This document shows, one piece after another, positions 22,390 through 34,145 of a DNA stretch of 64,000 nucleotides; positions within the stretch are counted from its first letter, which is position 1; each line of letters starts with the position of its first letter. The notes beneath the pieces were generated by a model that made no database searches, had not been told where the DNA came from, and saw nothing but the letters and a program-made list of their open reading frames with translations. The stretch covers positions 63,369,001-63,433,000 of the forward strand of contig NC_069366.1 of assembly GCF_021730395.1 (NCBI RefSeq), given 5' to 3'. Made by a program: the position numbers and the translations under genes. This DNA is from Mercenaria mercenaria (lineage: Eukaryota; Mollusca; Bivalvia; Venerida; Veneridae).

Positions 22390-24070
22390 ACGGTTTTCCT
22401 ATACATTATTTCTTAATTATACACGTCATGTCAAGTCATTAATTGCGTAAAATATTTCGCTTTTATATTAATGGAATTTGAAAATATTTGTGGGTTATTT
22501 AATTGTATATTTGTTGTGAATTATACTTCAAATTCTTGTATAAAAGTAAAATTACGCGTAAGACTTTTAACAGAATGCAATAGGCCTTTACCAAATCATT
22601 GTCTGTATATGTAAGTTTAATTATTGTCACCAAATGTGTCCTATATGGGAGACGCGTGTATTAGTCATTTCATATACTAGTATTAATAGAGAATGGTGCT
22701 AGATACAGAAGATGCTCAAATACAAGAAGCATTTTACTTGTTTGTGTATAGGCTTAAGTATAAAGCGCATATTCATGCGACTCTTACTGTAAAATCATAT
22801 ATTTTCGCGAGGCCAAATGTTTGCTACATGTAGTTGCCACACAATATCCATTTCTTTGTCATTATTCTAAAAAGGAAAATAAAAACAAACAAAAAAAAAA
22901 GAAAACATTTCACAGTTTGCCTTGTATTATATATGACCTCTGATAAATTAATGATGGACGGAAATATTCACATTTTAACAAATTATTTAAACCTTGCTAA
23001 CCACAATAAGAATATTATAATAGTGGGATGCTGTATTCTCATTAGAAATATACAGTGCAATAATAGAATCGTCTGGCAAGTTGAACTGTAGATTGATTTT
23101 CGGCTGATTAGAGAGATCGATAGGGTCTTTATTTGCTCGATACAAGGGGTAAACGAAAGAAGATTCAAATTACTTTTACCAAGCATTTCGGTAGCGGCAA
23201 ACAATCCACAAAATTGATATCACTCAGAGATTGTGGCAAGCTATACTTATACACACGTAGAGGTTGACCATCAAAGACTACCTTGGACGTGTTTTTTTTT
23301 TGTCTGTTATTTATTGCAAATTGTCGGTTTGAAAAGAAACGTTTTAGATATATTGTATATCGAAGGTTCAAAGGTAAAAGGTGCTAACTCCATTTTTGGT
23401 CAAAAATGACATTTTGTGACATTTGCGTCTGGAATTGGAGTCTGACAGTGTAGTCGCGAACGAGAAGAAGAAGAAGAACAAAATAATGCTATAGAATAAT
23501 ATTTTGAGGCTCAGAAAAATATATACACATTAAAATTACTTAAATCAAGAAAATGATGAGGTCTGAAGTTAGCCCCCTTTATCCGGTATATTAGAAAATG
23601 AGCATAACTATTGTTTTGTTAACAATCAGATGTACGTGAAGTCTGATTCAAACAGAGGTTCTGTATTAACTTTGGAATCGTCGACAAAAGGCGTATGTAT
23701 GTACATGATTGTGACATTCGCTTGTAAGGAATATGCATTGTCAAGTCTTCCCCTCTTTGTTTGTTATCTTAGACTCTTCAAACATAACTGCGAATATTCT
23801 CATGTCGGCACTGAAGCTCTTCCTTCTCTTTTCTAGTAGTGATTCTTCACTGAATATTTCCCTTAGCACGTTTTTCTCGGGTGTTTCAATGTGAAATCTA
23901 ACCTGAAAGAAAATAGAATCCATAATACCACAAGTATAATTTTTATTTTCATTTCCAGCATTATATTTGTTTATTTACTGAGCATTGCGTACCAGTTTAA
24001 TTCATACTACATTATACATAATACGTTACTACATGTATCCTCCAATAATCGCCGGTCCATATTGGACATT
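22390..24070. other. Intergenic AT-rich DNA
   Basis: No exon or RNA gene is supported. A short AGA/GAA simple repeat occurs at about 23461-23480. Frames at 22834-23091 (+) and 22983-23204 (-) overlap each other and show no family features. Confidence 0.45.
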
Positions 24071-24074
24071 TACT

Positions 24075-24203
24075 GAACGGCTTACCGATCAATAGTCAAA
24101 ACTAGGTTCCTAGGAACCGAGGTTCAAATGCGAATATGAATAAGTGTACGGCTTGCGAAGGGCTTCGGGCAAATACCTTTGACTACTGTACGGCAAGCCA
24201 TTC
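24075..24203. repeat. 130-bp palindromic element
   Basis: GAACGGCTTACCGATCAATA... (24075-24100) faces ...TACTGTACGGCAAGCCATTC (24178-24203), with TAGTCAAA/TTTGACTA continuing the pairing. Inside is the perfect 14-nt palindrome GGTTCCTAGGAACC at about 24103. This has the form of a small foldback or MITE. Confidence 0.6.
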
Positions 24204-24537
24204 AATACGTGATTTATTGTATGACATCAGAAATAATTTTTCATAATTGTTTTTTTTACAAGTTGTGACTATAGCTCTGCAGAATTTCATTAGGTGTTGA
24301 AGTCTAGACCAGACAGTAGCACAGCTCTTTATATAGATATATAGATGGTCTAAATTTTCGCTTGGCTTAATTAAGTCAAAACTAGAGAAAACAAACTTTC
24401 AAATTTCTGACGTCATGTAATAAAACGATGATGCTTGAATATGTTGACAAGTTTATATTACTTTTCTGTTGGTGCTATCATTTTGCGTTTCCATGGTTTC
24501 ATTATATTGTTCGGTAATGCTTTGTCTAGATGAGACG

Positions 24538-24618
24538 ATGTCATTTTCACCCGTCTGTCCAGTGCTACTCGTGCTGCTTCTGCTGCCCGTACTAGCTGTC
24601 GTACCTCGGATCATATAA
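24538..24618 (+). CDS. Possible 26-codon hydrophobic peptide followed by a splice donor
   Basis: ATG opens MSFSPVCPVLLVLLLLPVLA and then VVPRII before TAA, a profile like a signal peptide or membrane anchor. Just after the stop, AAAG is followed by GTAAGTG, a good donor. A TTTGTCTAG acceptor-like sequence ends at 24530. It may be a 5' exon with a short upstream ORF, or chance. I do not recognise it. Confidence 0.15.
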   Translation: MSFSPVCPVLLVLLLLPVLAVVPRII

Positions 24619-25065
24619 ATAAAGGTAAGTGAAAAACATCAGTATCTTCCGTTATTCCAGGCGCTTGATACACTCTGTACAATCTCCAATTTGAGAAACC
24701 CGAAATTTTATTCAGAGCATCCTACATGTACTAAGTGTCAATGTGCCCTTCTGTCAAAACCCATCTGCATAGCATTACAATAAACAACTAAGAAAGAGAA
24801 AAAAAGTGAAACAGATGTGACCCACACATGTAACATTAAAACAACAATAAGTCGGGATAACTTAATACCTTTAACTTAACTTTGAAATCAGACTATTTTC
24901 AAATACGTCTTTTATTTGATGTACATAGCGTATTTAATGAAATCACTTTTGACAACCCCCAAAACACAACACACTGCCAACTTCGCACAATTTTGAATTA
25001 GTAAAAAGGTATTCTGATAGCGATGCGCTATATAAATCAGTGTTGATAGCTTTACGAACTTGTAA

Positions 25066-25298
25066 AACGAACCATGTGCACCAGTAGATTGCAGTACGAA
25101 CCATGTGCTACGGTAGATTTCGGAACGAACCATGTGCAACTGTAGACCATGTGCAACGATAGATTGCATTCCGAACTATGTGCCGGTAGACCATGTGCAC
25201 CGGTAGATTATAGTTCGAATCAAATGCACCAGTAGATTGCAGTACGAACCATGTGCACCGGTAGATTGAAGTATGGACCTTGTGCAACGGTAGATTTA
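25066..25298 (+). repeat. Minisatellite, 29-bp unit, about 8 copies
   Basis: The unit GAACCATGTGCACCGGTAGA + TTGCAGTAC repeats with substitutions. One unit near 25145 is partly deleted. Minus-strand frames through it (24912-25169 and 25108-25332) repeat STWFVLQSTGA-like words and are by-products. Confidence 0.85.
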
Positions 25299-25299
25299 C

Positions 25300-27170
25300 A
25301 CTCCCTTGAAAAAAGAACACTACTATACACAAAACTCGCTTAGAGAAATAACCTCACAAAAAAGAGTAGGCCTAAAAGAAGTAATCATAAAGGTGAAAGT
25401 AACAGCTTATTCAAATCCTAAAATATATTGGTCGGTGCAATGACTGTTCACAATAAATGTCCGTTCAAAGAAAACGCTGCATGGAGTTGAATGAAGTCAA
25501 GATAAGTAAGTTTCCGTGCGCGGTAATATCCGCGAATTTCAATCTTTCGCTTACTAATAAGGTTTTAAATGTTAAAACAATTATTAGATGAACAACATGT
25601 ATCTTGTACGAGGCAACCTTTCCTAAAACGACACCCTATTTAACTTTCCTGGCATTGAAACCACTGCTGAAATGGAAATAAAGATAACATCATATTTCTA
25701 AACTTAGTGTATTTCTAAAAATCTTACCTATTTTGCCAAATTTCAAGCAACGAAATAACAGAAAAAAAATTATCCGAATGCTGTAGTTCTTTTATATTCC
25801 ACAATATTACTTTATCTGTAGGATCCTCCAAAATGGAATAAGAAACTCCATTATCAAAGAATTAAATTGTTATAAAACAGTTTTAACTTCAGTAAATAGA
25901 ATATAAAGACCAACCGTCTTATGTTTTGATATACAAATGTTGTAAAGTATATAAGATGCTATAACTTATGATCATATTTTGTTGTATTATGTAAGTTTTA
26001 ACATTTTATTTTTCTTGCAAGTTAATTCCTCTTTTGTTGTTTGTTAAATAACACAGGAAAGCGAAAATAGAATTTTCTCAAATCTTATCGAATCTACCCG
26101 TACTGCAGATAAGAAATGAATGCCATTTTAATCAAAGCGATAAAACTGGGTGATTTACGATTACACAAGTATGCTTTCGAAATTTGTACTCAAATATACG
26201 CGAAATGTTTCGGTTGCACTTTTACCCATAGAGAACTGCCATAAAACTTGGGAAATTCTGTTGATTAAAATTTTGGAATAAATTATTCAAGTAACTAATC
26301 TGCGAATTTCTAAATACAGGTATTATGGTAAAAACTACTGTTTGATCCACAAAAGCCGTAAGAAAATCGTGAATTTCTTCTTTATAATAGAATAGCCAGA
26401 TATACTAAGGTGGTAGTAAGAACTCTTGAAAAAACAATGACTTCTAAATTTATACATAAATTTAAGTATTTCTTTTTTTTTTTAATAGTTCCTACTACCG
26501 CATTTGGAGATCTAACATTGCCATATGCGAACACATTTATTTTCATAGAAAAGTGTTTTTCTTAGTATGAATATTTCAAAAAACAACACTTTTTTCTCTT
26601 CAGAATTCTGTCTTTAAAATAAGAATTACATTTTTATATCATTGCATGCATACTAATGTATTCTTAGTCTGTCTACCGACTAGATATTTTTTTATAATTC
26701 TGTTATATATTCTGACTTCATCATTCTTGGCTCTGATTATCTGCTGAAACCGCTTTTTCACAGAGAAGACAAGGGACATGAATAATCAAAATTTGAATAG
26801 CCTCGTGAACTAAACACAGGGTCTGAACACAGACTAATATATTCTGGAAGTTTCATGTAGATCCAAGAATAAATGAAATCAAAACTATTTTTAGACATTT
26901 TATGACCAACAATGGCAGAAAAGTGCAGTGAAAAATTCTGTACCAAATAATCGCCTGAGATACAAACTGAGCATTTTTTTCCCACTAGATAGGTATGATA
27001 AAAAGACCACATGTATTTACAGAGAAACGGTCACTATTTTCCTGTTGTTGAATGTCATGTTTTTCATTATATGCACTTTGTATGTTACCTTTCCTAAGAT
27101 TAGTAGTAGTACTAGTAACATTCAGTAATAGTAGTAATACCATCATAGTTTTGTTATCATTAAGCGATGA
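25300..27170. other. Intergenic AT-rich DNA
   Basis: No supported gene. GGTGGTAGTAAGAACT near 26410 faces AGTTCCTACTACCGC near 26490, a weak inverted repeat about 95 bp across. The minus-strand frame 26758-27012 lacks recognisable motifs. Confidence 0.4.
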
Positions 27171-27173
27171 AGC

Positions 27174-27330
27174 TACTAAGGCCACACCAAATTGATTACC
27201 TGTTCGTCGGATTTCCCGCACCAATTTGACGGGAAATGAAAAAAAAAATTAATTTTTTTTTGACCGCCCGCACCTGGCGTATTTTTTGCGCTGGGTCGAA
27301 ATCAGTTGGAACGAAAAAAAAAAGCTGGAA
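27174..27330 (+). repeat. Dispersed repeat 'AAGGCCACACCAAATTGAT', copy 1
   Basis: CTAAGGCCACACCAAATTGA, then CCTGTTCGTCGGATTT and an A/T homopolymer palindrome. The reverse complement of 29820-29857 carries TTAGGCCACACCAAACTGAT then CTTGTTCTTCGGATTT. The two copies face each other 2.7 kb apart. Confidence 0.65.
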
Positions 27331-29190
27331 ATTCCGAAGTTTAAACGCACCTAGCTTGTAATTTAGGCCAGCATTTTTTAATTTTCTAGTTTACGGGAGC
27401 GCAGACCCTATTTTTTGACAAAACGAAATAAAAATAAGTCATTTTCAGTACTTTTATTTTCATTTTACCCGCGACCGTCCATATTTGCTACTGTCAATAC
27501 AAGTTTAACTGTATGGTAGTGGTTTTGTTTCATCAAAGTGAGCAGACGCATGAAAAATGGCAGCCTGCATGAATGAAATTGTGTAAAATTAAATTAGAAA
27601 AAAATATACTAGTTAACAGACAATAATCTTTGGAATAAGTTGGTAGTGATAACAAGTATTGTAAATGAATTGGAGCCGAGTAGAAATTACAGCAGCTAAA
27701 GCTCAACATTGGGAATAATCAAGTAAAACTACGAAAAATGACGTTCACTAACAACGCTGTCCAGATGTTGAAAAATCTGGCGTATCACATGTGACGTTAC
27801 GCTCATTGTTGGCGTACATTAGTGTAACTGACGTTATCGTCGTTTTTAGCCGTTTAGACGTTACAGGGATTATTTGGGGTGGTTGGACTACAGTTTTCAT
27901 AAATCATGTCGTTTCGATATTTAAGGAAATATTTGATATAGATGTACATATAATATTTATTCAATCAAATTATTTATCAGACAGTGAATTATATTGCGGT
28001 GTTCAGATACAGTTGTAATACATATACATTATTTAGTTTTCAAACGTAACGTCGACGTTACATTAATGTCAGGGCTGTGACATCTCGGCTAGATTTTGCA
28101 ATTTTCATGTGTTAAATTTAATTCATATTCAACGTAAGACTTTTGCATATCAATTTGCAAACAATTGTATGTACTTTCAGACTGTAGTCGCTGTTTTGTA
28201 AACAAATACATATTTCTTTGAATATTTCGGCACGTAACAACTTCGTAATTTTATTTTTTGCATTTTTTGACACGTGCGACATTGCGGCTAGATTAAAGTA
28301 AACATATATTAAACGCCATTATCGAAGTCAAAATACGACAAAAACTTACTAATTCAAAAGTAGAATTTAGGTACTTTTTGTCAAAATAAATATTATAGAA
28401 AGCATACAATAGTTAAAGAAAATACAGAAATTTTAACAAATCCTGTCGAGGAAAGACCGTAAATCTTACGTTTTAAGTTGGATCTGTCTTTTGCTTCCTG
28501 TTTGTTACAGGAAGTATTGAACAGTAAATGACTGCAATGACGTCAAATACTGTTAATGTCACGTCACCGAGTCATCTTATTTGAAGGAAAAAAAATAATT
28601 TTATGAATTTACCAAGCCGTTAAATAATGCGCATTGGTGAATTCTGTTACATCTTACATGACGTTTTTGTGTTGTTTTCTATGATTCTATGTTGAATTAA
28701 ATTTTTACTAATTGTTAAACGTAAATGCGATCATATTTACTAACAGGGAGATTGTTTTGCCTTTCTTGTGATATAAGAAGATAAACAACCGTATTTCTAA
28801 AACGAATTTCATGAAACATTAAAGTGATCGAAACTAAAAAAATTTCCGATGTTCGCCAACATACGCAACGTCATGTACGAGATCTGTTGTCTGTATATTA
28901 TAATTGGACAACGATCAAATTCATGTGGGACTGCCAGAAAAATACCACAATTAATAAAAAGGAAAGACACCAAAGAAATGGCGAAATGGAAGAGCAAAAG
29001 TGAGTATCAGCTTGTAAAAACATTTTTTTCTTTGAAGTATTGAGAGTCTTTTCCTTTGAAGTATTGGGGGTCAGAGAAGAAAAAAATAAGTAATATCACA
29101 ATTGTTAGTAATTATGTTTAAAACAAACTGCATTTTCAATGTATAATGATTGATGTCCCCTGCAAATGCAAACACGTGATAAAAAATTCA
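27331..29190. other. AT-rich DNA with scattered CRE-like sites
   Basis: GACGTNA-type sites are frequent (about 27740, 27792, 27830, 28052, 28540). A perfect 8-bp hairpin CTTCCTGT/ACAGGAAG lies at 28494-28514. The words GACAT-CTCGGCTAGATT (28080) and GACAT-TGCGGCTAGATT (28279) recur. A 64-codon + strand frame at 28849-29043 contains an AAAA-GTGAGT donor-like end near 29000, but I cannot support it as an exon. Confidence 0.4.
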
Positions 29191-29195
29191 AACTA

Positions 29196-29324
29196 GTCCA
29201 AATAATTTGACGGTCACATTAATGATTGTTTTATATTTCTGTCGGGCAACCTAACCGAGTGGAGATATTGCGCATATGAAAAGCTTATCTCAATATTCCG
29301 AGGATCAAGTCAAATTAGTTTGAA
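29196..29324 (+). mobile_element. TA-flanked MITE 'GTCCAAATAATTTGAC', short copy
   Basis: Left end GTCCAAATAATTTGACGG and right end GTCAAATTAGTTTGAA are inverted repeats. Both are flanked by TA (29194-29195, 29325-29326). The interior, including TTTTATATTTCTGTCGGGCA and GATATTGCGCATATGAAAA, matches the two ends of the longer copies at 55654-56108 and 59571-60043. This is an internally deleted family member of 129 bp. Confidence 0.8.
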
Positions 29325-29737
29325 TAAAGTTCTAACCAGGTACCCTAACTTAAAAGATAATTATCAAACATGAAACTCCTGGCAATATTCTTATGTCCAC
29401 TTAAGTATACTAATAAAGAAGACCCATTGAAAGTATGTATGGGACAAACATTCAGCCACTAATATAGCCACATGAGCCTTTTACACTGAGGAACACAATA
29501 AAATATCCGGTAATAAATGTATTTTTGGACTCCTAACTTACTACGTCCAAACCCCATTTCAGTGAAGAGTCTTTTCTCCGAAACTGTTGTTTGAACATCA
29601 GCTGATAAGGTTATTTTGTACACATTTTTGCTGAACCAAAATTAAGATTGTTTCGGCTTGTCATACAATATAGATGGAAATACACTTTATTTGGTGTTAA
29701 ACATGACACAAGCGATAATTACTTTGTTTTATTTCAT

Positions 29738-29857
29738 CGCTCTTCGCTCGCATCAAAAATAAATGATGATTTGAAAAAAAAATTTTTTTTCGCTCGCTCG
29801 CCCCAAATATTTTTGAAAAAAATCCGAAGAACAAGACATCAGTTTGGTGTGGCCTAA
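29738..29857 (-). repeat. Dispersed repeat 'TTAGGCCACACCAAACTGAT', copy 2 (inverted)
   Basis: Reverse-oriented partner of 27174-27330, ending GTTTGGTGTGGCCTAA. It includes an A/T homopolymer palindrome near 29775-29792. It lies about 70 bp beyond the stop codon of the minus-strand small ORF. Confidence 0.6.
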
Positions 29858-29926
29858 GTAATTCATTTGGGGGAAAATGCATAACCTCGCCAGATTCCTG
29901 AAGTGGTCTATATGTAAATATTTGAT

Positions 29927-30046
29927 TCAAACTGTCATACCATCTTCTGCTTCCCTGTCAAGGCTAAGACTTTCCCAGTCATTCTCTGTCACGTCAATAT
30001 CAGTGTCAGGCCTCTGTAGATCCGGTTTACTGGAACAGTTTCCCAT
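29927..30046 (-). CDS. 39-aa small ORF with N-myristoylation/palmitoylation signal
   Basis: ATG at 30046-30044 opens MGNCSSKPDLQRPDTDIDVT followed by ENDWESLSLDREAEDGMTV and TGA. Gly2 with Ser6 fits the N-myristoyltransferase consensus MGxxxS, and Cys4 is a typical neighbouring palmitoylation site. The rest is acidic. The start is set by an in-frame TAA 18 nt upstream and has a strong context (GGCATGG). This predicts a small protein anchored to the cytosolic face of membranes. GAAGATG followed by GTATGA near the end could be a splice donor, so it may instead be the first coding exon of a longer protein. I do not recognise the family. CRE-like sites lie just upstream. No neighbour informs its job. 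Confidence 0.4.
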   Translation of the reverse strand: MGNCSSKPDLQRPDTDIDVTENDWESLSLDREAEDGMTV

Positions 30047-30077
30047 GCCGTGTTTGAAGTGTTACCAGGAGGCTGTG

Positions 30078-30130
30078 TGACGTCGCGGACATGGAGACGA
30101 CGTGGTATAGACGACGTCATTTCGTTTGTT
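30078..30130 (-). promoter_or_regulatory. Candidate promoter with paired TGACGTC sites
   Basis: GTGACGTCGCGG at about 30079 and GACGACGTCATTTCG at about 30109 are CREB/ATF-type sites 25-30 bp apart. They lie in a short CpG-rich patch 35-85 bp upstream of the minus-strand ATG at 30046. Promoter function is inferred from position only. Confidence 0.3.
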
Positions 30131-30139
30131 CGATTAAAG

Positions 30140-31105
30140 GTTAGAAACCATCAACTGTTTTCCAGTTGACTTCAATTTAACACGGCATTCCATAAATCGA
30201 AACATCTTTATGTAATCATATGTTTTTCAAGAACTATCTCAAAATAATGCATGAAAAAAACATATGAAAAGTGTTACGCTATTTGAGTCTTTTTCTTGTG
30301 AATGGTATGGCCCCTTGTTTATATAGTTTACATGGCAGGAGAAAAATGTTTAAAGAAGTTTTTTTTCAGTCATAAATTGTAGGAAATATTGTTTAAATGT
30401 GTAACAAAATACTCAAAACGCACTAAAAATGCTCAATTAAAAAATAAATCACTCGTGGATTTTTTTTTTATTTTGATTAACTTATTCCCAAGTAGCTCTA
30501 TACGAGTTCTTATTCCCAGTATTGTATAAAAATGATGGCCTCTGACCTGAAGAAGAAAATTTCTTATTTAAAGTTTTATTGTTGAACACGATCCAATACC
30601 AAATATTTACAAAGTTTTGCCAGGAAATATTCAGTTTTTACTAAGATATGAAATTTTACTAAGGTACCTCCTGTCAATTTACATGCCCAGATTTAGACCC
30701 TATCGTGACTTTATTGTATTTTTGCGCAAAAGTTAAAATTATCTGCATTGAGTTTTGCTTGGAAGCAGAAAAATAATTCATTCCATAAGAAATAGAAATA
30801 AAGTCAATTAATTTTGACCATTTTCTGACATTACAGAGGTTAAAATGTTTGGGTTTTTTTCTAGGTCCAAAAAACCCATTTAAATTGGCACACCTGTAAT
30901 TGAAAAGGCCAACATTTATAAAAAAAATCACATTTCAATCTAATTTTGACTTGAATACTTCATTTTACATTATTTCTGCAGATTTTTGGCATTTAACATT
31001 ACATGTGTAGAGTGAATATCTCTTTTTGAGGTTGGAGGTGTTTCAAGCAGACAAGACATAGTCGAATACCTTGGTTTACATCACATAAAAACAAAGCCCT
31101 AAAAA
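30140..31105. other. Intergenic AT-rich DNA
   Basis: No gene or clear repeat. The minus-strand frame 30674-30931 shows no recognisable features. Confidence 0.45.
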
Positions 31106-31109
31106 GACT

Positions 31110-31172
31110 AATACATAATCACCCTTGTTATCCGGATAATACGAAATGATGTGATAATTCCAAAATGCTACA
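31110..31172 (+). repeat. Long-range inverted repeat, left arm
   Basis: TAATCACCCTTGTTATCC through GATGTGATAATTCCAAAATG and CTACAAA matches the reverse complement of about 35717-35784 at all but a few positions over ~63 bp. The arms bracket 4.5 kb that contains the nested elements at 32768-35165. They may be ends of one large element or two inverted insertions. Confidence 0.7.
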
Positions 31173-31174
31173 AA

Positions 31175-32765
31175 CTGGAGGAAATGTCAAACTTGGTATG
31201 GACATTGTTTTGGTCAATATTTTCTTATTACTCATTCTGATTGCTTAAAGTATTATAACTGATTCAACATAGTTTAGAAGCAGTACCATTTGCACTAAAC
31301 AATTTGCATATGGGACATATTGTTCAGTATAGAGAGCCCCAAACAATGTGTACATTTTGCTTTTGAGAATGAGTTTGGCGATTCAAAGCGTTGTCAACCT
31401 CATTTAATGGACTTTCGGTAATGAATATTACTTTGTATTATTGAGTTATTATATAAACAATGATATGAACATGTTCAAAACTTTTTATTTTAGATCGAAT
31501 AACCCACATTGACAAATATATAAGCATATGTAGTCGATGGATACTGACCCAAGTGTTCATAGAAATTTCGAAGATAAAGCCCGAAATGTTATGAGGATAA
31601 TAGCCAATATTGTACTTTTAATTTTGCATATGCTGTTCTAAAGGTACCGATTGTTGTATATTGAAGAAGTATACTCTTAAAATGTGGTTACTAATGGCTG
31701 TAGCATGCCAAAGGTAATGTTTTATACACATGGTTAGTACATTTTATCAAAAAGGTTAATGTCTATATCTTTGTAAAATTCTGTTTTAGAACTCAAGTCC
31801 GCTGTCAGAATGTTCTGAAGCTTACACGCCTGTATCTTTTCTGCTAGTTTTTGGTAAAAAATTAAACAAGCCAGAACATGTAAATTTAACACCTAAATCT
31901 AAATGTGCTGAGATTCCACAGGGGGAGTGGGTACACCCATATTTAGAAATTAAGTATACTAGAGGTCTGTTAGCATTTTAAGAGCGTGAAAATAATGGCA
32001 CTTTAACAGGTCAGTTTTGCTGGAATATGTTGAATACTGCTGTGAATTCATAGAAGTACATCCTCTTAATCCCTTAACTGATAATAGTTTGATATTGTAC
32101 TTAATAATTTAGTACACTTGTTAACTTTTGCATACAAAGTTGTCCCCCTTAGAATGTCTACCAAAATTTCATCTGCAATACAAGACTCACATGCATTTCT
32201 ATACTAAAATATAAGGAGTTGGTCCCAGTGTATAGGATAAGATCTACGTAAATTAACTTAATATTTGTTCAATATCGCCTTCCCTCTTCTTCTGTAAGTT
32301 CAATACATTAAGTTGGTGTTATGAGTTGTAATTTAGATCTTTTTTTTTTGCTTTGTTCCTTGGGCTATAATAACCATGGTATTTTGGCTGCTGTTCAAAA
32401 TCTGTGGTATGTTTTGTGGGGTTGAAAATCCTGGACATTTTTGAAGACAGTATTATACGTCTCGTAGATCTTGGTAGGTTGAAGATAACCTCCAACCAAA
32501 CTCCAAAAGCCATTTCTAATGGAGCCAAAGATCTGTATAGGTTGACTGCCGGGTACCCCCACCAGCACTGAAACAAACGCCAATATATGGCAATATCTTT
32601 TCGGCATTCTTTATCAGGTCTCTATCCAAAGTCATCATTCGGACTACCTCTGTAATTGTGTGGCCGTTGTAGAGGGTGATGGTGTATGGGGGGCCATCAT
32701 AGCGGCTACCCCGGGAAAACTCTTGTTTACTCGTGAGTGGTGGGTTTCATATGCTCTACTTATTA
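31175..32765. other. AT-rich DNA inside the inverted-repeat bracket
   Basis: No transposase or other gene was recognised. Minus-strand frames at 32319-32607 overlap in two frames and are not convincing. Confidence 0.4.
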
Positions 32766-33164
32766 GGTTGCTGTCGGAGGACAGCAGCAACGCTCGACTA
32801 TTCAACAGCCTTGCCAACTGAATGAATACAAATGTCAAAAAAGGGGCATAATTTTGTAAAAATGGGAAAACAGGCTTTCAAGTGACCTTTGATGAAAAAG
32901 TAGGAAAAAGGTAGGAGCCTCTGATATAAAAAAGTAGGATAAAAGTAGGAAAAAAGGAAGAATCTGATGATAAATACTGTAGTAGGAACTTATGAGAACG
33001 AACTCGCCAGTTTTAGAATAAAAGCATCACCGGCGCACCTCACTGGCGAAGTGCATAGCGCAAAGAGGGGTATGTTTAGGAGGGGGCCTCTGTACAAGTT
33101 GGGGAGTGAAGAGTGGGTCTCTCCCTGAATGTTTTTGATGTAATGTCCAAGTTCTGAATTACTG

Positions 33165-33673
33165 GAGGGGTACTCCCCTCCTTTTAGGGGTGAGGGTGGG
33201 GGTCAGGGGGTTGTCCCCTGGAAAATATTGAAATACAGGTATGAAATGGGGGCTCTTGGTGCATTTTTGGTCTTCAATTTTAGGTATGGGAAGAGGTATC
33301 TCAGTCATTTTAGGGGGGTCAGGGGGCTCTATCCCTGGAAAATTTTGAAACACAGGAATGAAATGGTGGGCTTTGGGTGCATTTTTTTGGTCTTCATTTT
33401 TAGGTATGGAAGAGGCATCCCAGTCATTTTAGGGGGTGAGAGGGCTCTCCCCATGGAAAATTTTGAAATACAGGTATGAAATGGTGGACTCTTGGGTGCA
33501 CTTTTGTTTTAAATTTTTAAGTATGGCGAGAGGTATACCAGTCATTTTAGGGGGGTCAGGGGGCTGTCACCCTGGAAAATTTTGAAACACAGGTATGAAA
33601 TGATAAGCTCTGTTGCATTTTTGGTCTTAATTTTGAGGTACTGGGAGGGGTATTTTCCTAATTTTGGTGGTGT

Positions 33674-33704
<31 letters not shown>

Positions 33705-34145
33705 GTCAGGGGGCTGTCACCCTGGAAAATTTTGAAACACAGGTATGAAATAATGGGCTCTGGATGCAATTTTTGGTCTAAATTTTGAGGTATGGGAGGA
33801 GGTATCCCAGTCATTCTAGGAGGGTCAGAGGGCTCTCCCACTGGAAATTTTGCAATACAGGTATAAAATGGTGAGCTCTGAGTGCAGTTCTTGGTCTTTA
33901 TTTCTAGGTATAAGAGGAGGTATCCCAGTCATTCTATGGGGGTCAGGGTGCTCTCCCCCTGGAAAATTTTGAAATACAAGTATGAAATGATAAGCTCTGT
34001 TGCATTTTTGGTTTTAATTTTGAGGTACTGGGAGGGAATTTTCCTAATTTTTGGGGGGCCAGTGTGTTCTCCCCCCTGGAAATTTTTGAAATATAGGTAT
34101 GAAATGGAGGCTTCTGGTGCACTTTTGTGTCTAAATTTTGAGAAA
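33165..34145 (+). repeat. 118-bp tandem array, eight copies
   Basis: The word CTGGAAAATTTTGAAA lies at about 33220, 33338, 33455, 33574, 33724, 33843, 33961 and 34078: spacing 117-119 bp except one 150-bp interval. Units also carry ATTTTAGGGGGGTCAGGGGG and AGGTATGAAATG. It lies entirely inside the 32871-34645 element. The long-looking frames on both strands (33228-33479, 33542-33841, 33882-34184, 33929-34198) are artefacts of the repeat. Confidence 0.9.
33667..33706 (+). repeat. (GT)n(G)n microsatellite
   Basis: About eight GT dinucleotides followed by about 18 G. It accounts for the extra ~31 bp in the fourth interval of the surrounding 118-bp array. Confidence 0.9.

Noticed and set aside
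28849-29043. 64-codon + strand frame with a donor-like AAAA-GTGAGT
   Set aside because: No acceptor, no homology and an AT-rich composition like its surroundings; too weak to call.
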